From the NCBI GenBank assembly GCA_017308515.1, contig JAFKEN010000006.1:354479-418478 (forward strand): DNA of 64,000 nt. The letters are read 5' to 3'. This DNA is from Actinomycetales bacterium (GTDB taxonomy: Bacteria; Actinomycetota; Actinomycetes; Actinomycetales; Microbacteriaceae). A model generated the notes under the pieces. That model worked only from the letters and a program-made list of their open reading frames with translations, searched no databases and was not told the origin of the DNA. Positions 62,248-64,000 of this stretch are shown here, piece after piece (positions within the stretch are counted from its first letter, which is position 1; the number at the start of each line of letters is the position of its first letter). The position numbers were made by a program, and so were the translations under genes.

Positions 62248-63171
62248 GTGTTCGCCTCCCGCCCGGCCGCCCCGGGCACCCTCGCCGGGTTCGCGGTCGT
62301 GACCGACCGGTTCGTGGGCCTGCTCGGCTCCGACAGCGACGCGGGCGTCGCGGTCGAGCTCTACCGGCTCCTCGAGGAGCCGACGACGCGCCTGTCCGAC
62401 GTGCTCGACGTGTTCGCCTCGGTCGGGGCGATGCGGGCCTTCGCGCTCGTCGAGGTGCGCGATCCGGCACGGCGCGTGCTGCACGTCGCGGTCTGCGGCG
62501 ATGTCGCGGTGGAGCTGCCCGGCGTCGACACGCCGTCCGCCGCCGAGCCGGGAGCGATCTGGTTCGACGGCGAGGTCCGCGGAGTGGAGAGCCTGCTGCT
62601 GCGGGTGGGGGTGCCCGACCCGCGCTCGAGCGTCGCGCTGCCGATCCGCCGCGGCGTCGTCGCGGCCGCGGAGGTGCGCTTCGACGAGGAGCACGACGCC
62701 CCGTCGACGCTGCGCGCCGAGGACGGCGTCCGCCTGAGCACGCAGTCGATCGAGCTGCCGCGCGCGGCCGAGGCGGATGCCGTGGGCACCGCGGCGCCGG
62801 ACCCGGCCGCGTCCGGCGCGGGGGCGCCCTCGCCCTCGTGGCTGCTGCGGCTGCCCGACGGCGGGGAGCTCGAGCCGCGCTCCCGGCTCGTCTTCGGGCG
62901 GCGGCCGTGGCGCACGGATCCGGAGGAGACCGCGACCGGCTACGTGCTCGCCCCCTCGCCGCGCCGGGAGATCTCGTCGGTGCACCTCGAGGTCGCGCCG
63001 AACGGCGCCGAGCTGCACGCGCGCGACCTCGGATCCACCAACGGCACCCTCGTCGAGAGCCCCGGCCGGGCGCCCCGCCTGTTGCGCGACGGCCGCTCCA
63101 CGATGCTGGCCGAGGGTGACGTGCTCGACCTCGGCGAGGGATTCCGGGTGCACGTCGGCCGGGGCGGGTGA
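62248..63171 (+). CDS. FHA-domain protein
   Basis: 307 residues from GTG 62248. The N-terminal 190 residues are of unknown fold (TDRFVGLLGSDSDAGVAVELYRLLEEPTTRLSDVLDVFASVGAMRAFALVEV). The C-terminal FHA domain has LVFGRRPWR, REISSVHLEVAPNG and ARDLGSTNGTLVESPG, the phosphothreonine-binding loops. The kinase gene begins 2 nt after its stop, so they act together: the FHA protein probably binds kinase-phosphorylated targets, as in mycobacterial/type VII-style signalling. A nine-codon upstream ORF (62213-62242) precedes it. Confidence 0.8.
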   Translation: MFASRPAAPGTLAGFAVVTDRFVGLLGSDSDAGVAVELYRLLEEPTTRLSDVLDVFASVGAMRAFALVEVRDPARRVLHVAVCGDVAVELPGVDTPSAAEPGAIWFDGEVRGVESLLLRVGVPDPRSSVALPIRRGVVAAAEVRFDEEHDAPSTLRAEDGVRLSTQSIELPRAAEADAVGTAAPDPAASGAGAPSPSWLLRLPDGGELEPRSRLVFGRRPWRTDPEETATGYVLAPSPRREISSVHLEVAPNGAELHARDLGSTNGTLVESPGRAPRLLRDGRSTMLAEGDVLDLGEGFRVHVGRGG

Positions 63172-63173
63172 GC

Positions 63174-64000
63174 ATGCCCTCCCGTCGCCCCGCCCGCCCG
63201 CCGGTGCTCGCCGGGTACAGCTACGTGCGCCCGCTCGGCTCGGGCGGCTTCGCCGACGTCTACCAGTACCAGCAGGACATGCCGCGCCGGGTGGTCGCGG
63301 TCAAGGTGCTCGTCGACGACGCGATCGACCCCGAGGTGATCCGGGTCTTCAACGCGGAGGCCGACGTCATGGCCCGGCTCTCCGCGCATCCCTCGATCGT
63401 GAACATCCACGAGGCGAGCATCTCGAGCGACGGCCGGCCCTACTTCGTCATGGAGTACTGCCCCGATTCGATGAGCGCGCGCTACAAGCGCGGACCGCTC
63501 CCGGTGGCCGAGGTGCTCGACGTCGGCGTGCGGATGGCGGGCGCGCTCGAGACGGCGCACCGGGCGGGGGTGCTGCACCGCGACATCAAGCCCTCGAACA
63601 TCCTCCTCACCGGGCTCGGCGCGCCCGTGCTCGCGGACTTCGGCGTCGCCACCGCGCTCGCCGGCGAGCACGACGAGGAGCAGGTCTTCGCGATGTCGGT
63701 ACCGTGGAGCGCGCCCGAGGTGCTCGAGGAGGTCGACACCGGATCGGTCGCGACCGAGGTCTGGAGCCTCGGCGCGACGCTCTACACGCTGCTCGCCGGC
63801 CGGGCCCCCTTCGAGGCCCCCGAGCGGGAGCGCAACCGGCCCGAGCAGATGACGCCGCGCGTCGTGAAGGCGCGCTACACGCCGCTCGGCCGCGACGGCC
63901 TGCCGCCCCGGGTGGAGGCGATCCTGCAGCGCACGATGGCGAAGGATCCGAGCCGCCGCCACGAGTCGATGCAGGCGCTCGGCGAGGAGCTGCGCTGGGC
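63174..64000 (+). CDS. Ser/Thr protein kinase (PknB-like), truncated by window edge
   Basis: 275 codons visible from ATG 63174. Kinase motifs are in order: GSGGFADVYQY (P-loop), VAVKVL (Lys), EADVMARLSAHPSIV, HRDIKPSNIL (catalytic loop), DFG, and the activation segment leading to SAPEV with EVWSLGATLYTLLAGRAPFE. It is an active eukaryotic-like kinase of the Hanks type. The 3' end, including any membrane or PASTA part, is outside the window. Coupled to the FHA gene. Confidence 0.92.
   Translation, partial: MPSRRPARPPVLAGYSYVRPLGSGGFADVYQYQQDMPRRVVAVKVLVDDAIDPEVIRVFNAEADVMARLSAHPSIVNIHEASISSDGRPYFVMEYCPDSMSARYKRGPLPVAEVLDVGVRMAGALETAHRAGVLHRDIKPSNILLTGLGAPVLADFGVATALAGEHDEEQVFAMSVPWSAPEVLEEVDTGSVATEVWSLGATLYTLLAGRAPFEAPERERNRPEQMTPRVVKARYTPLGRDGLPPRVEAILQRTMAKDPSRRHESMQALGEELRW

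Overview
The window is high-GC chromosomal DNA from an actinobacterium, most likely of the family Microbacteriaceae. The support is the RpoB/RpoC sequences, proteins of types common in that family (DUF7882-like pair, FBP zinc-finger protein, LAETG-anchored DUF5979 adhesin, Pr6Pr membrane protein), frequent GTG/TTG starts, and many starts preceded at 6-7 nt by a YANNNT-like hexamer, as expected for leaderless mRNAs.

Layout. 1-1600: a truncated membrane-protein gene, an FBP-domain protein, a small glycine-rich membrane protein and tRNA-Ser(CGA). 1600-6250: a compositionally different block directly behind the tRNA. It holds a six-gene minus-strand operon: tandem ubiquitin-like protein, E2-like protein, JAB-E1 fusion, DUF6527-like protein, SDH/ClpP-fold protease and membrane protein. 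A ribbon-helix-helix gene diverges from it across a repeat-rich operator. This is the most notable system in the window: a probable bacterial ubiquitin-like conjugation and processing pathway whose E2 lacks a cysteine at the usual place. 6450-9570: quinone-oxidoreductase-type dehydrogenase, DNA polymerase IV, isochorismatase-family hydrolase. 9630-17410: a c-di-GMP cluster (PAS-GAF-GGDEF, bacteriophytochrome-GGDEF, EAL) interleaved with a K+/H+-antiporter-type protein and small proteins. 17421-25970: MBL hydrolase, BON-like and Pr6Pr-like proteins, an ECF sigma / putative anti-sigma / large exported protein operon, a Nei-type glycosylase with an SNase lipoprotein, and a MazEF-like toxin-antitoxin pair.

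26007-41000: Lhr helicase carrying two palindromic elements in frame, MmsA, DUF1206 membrane protein, esterase, DUF4916/NUDIX protein, an SDR with a divergent XRE/MLTR regulator, a DEAD-box helicase with a low-complexity tail, a frameshifted DUF1684 gene and an SRPBCC protein. 41061-50657: one 3198-residue cell-wall adhesin with eleven C-terminal repeats. 50767-54359: DUF427, CGNR, SprT-like, sugar-dehydrogenase lipoprotein and spermidine-synthase-like genes. 54475-64000: rpoB and rpoC with promoter and terminator, then an FHA gene and the start of a Ser/Thr kinase gene. RpoB has Asn where rifamycin-susceptible enzymes usually have His (E. coli 526).

All family names come from motif reading by eye; no database search was possible.
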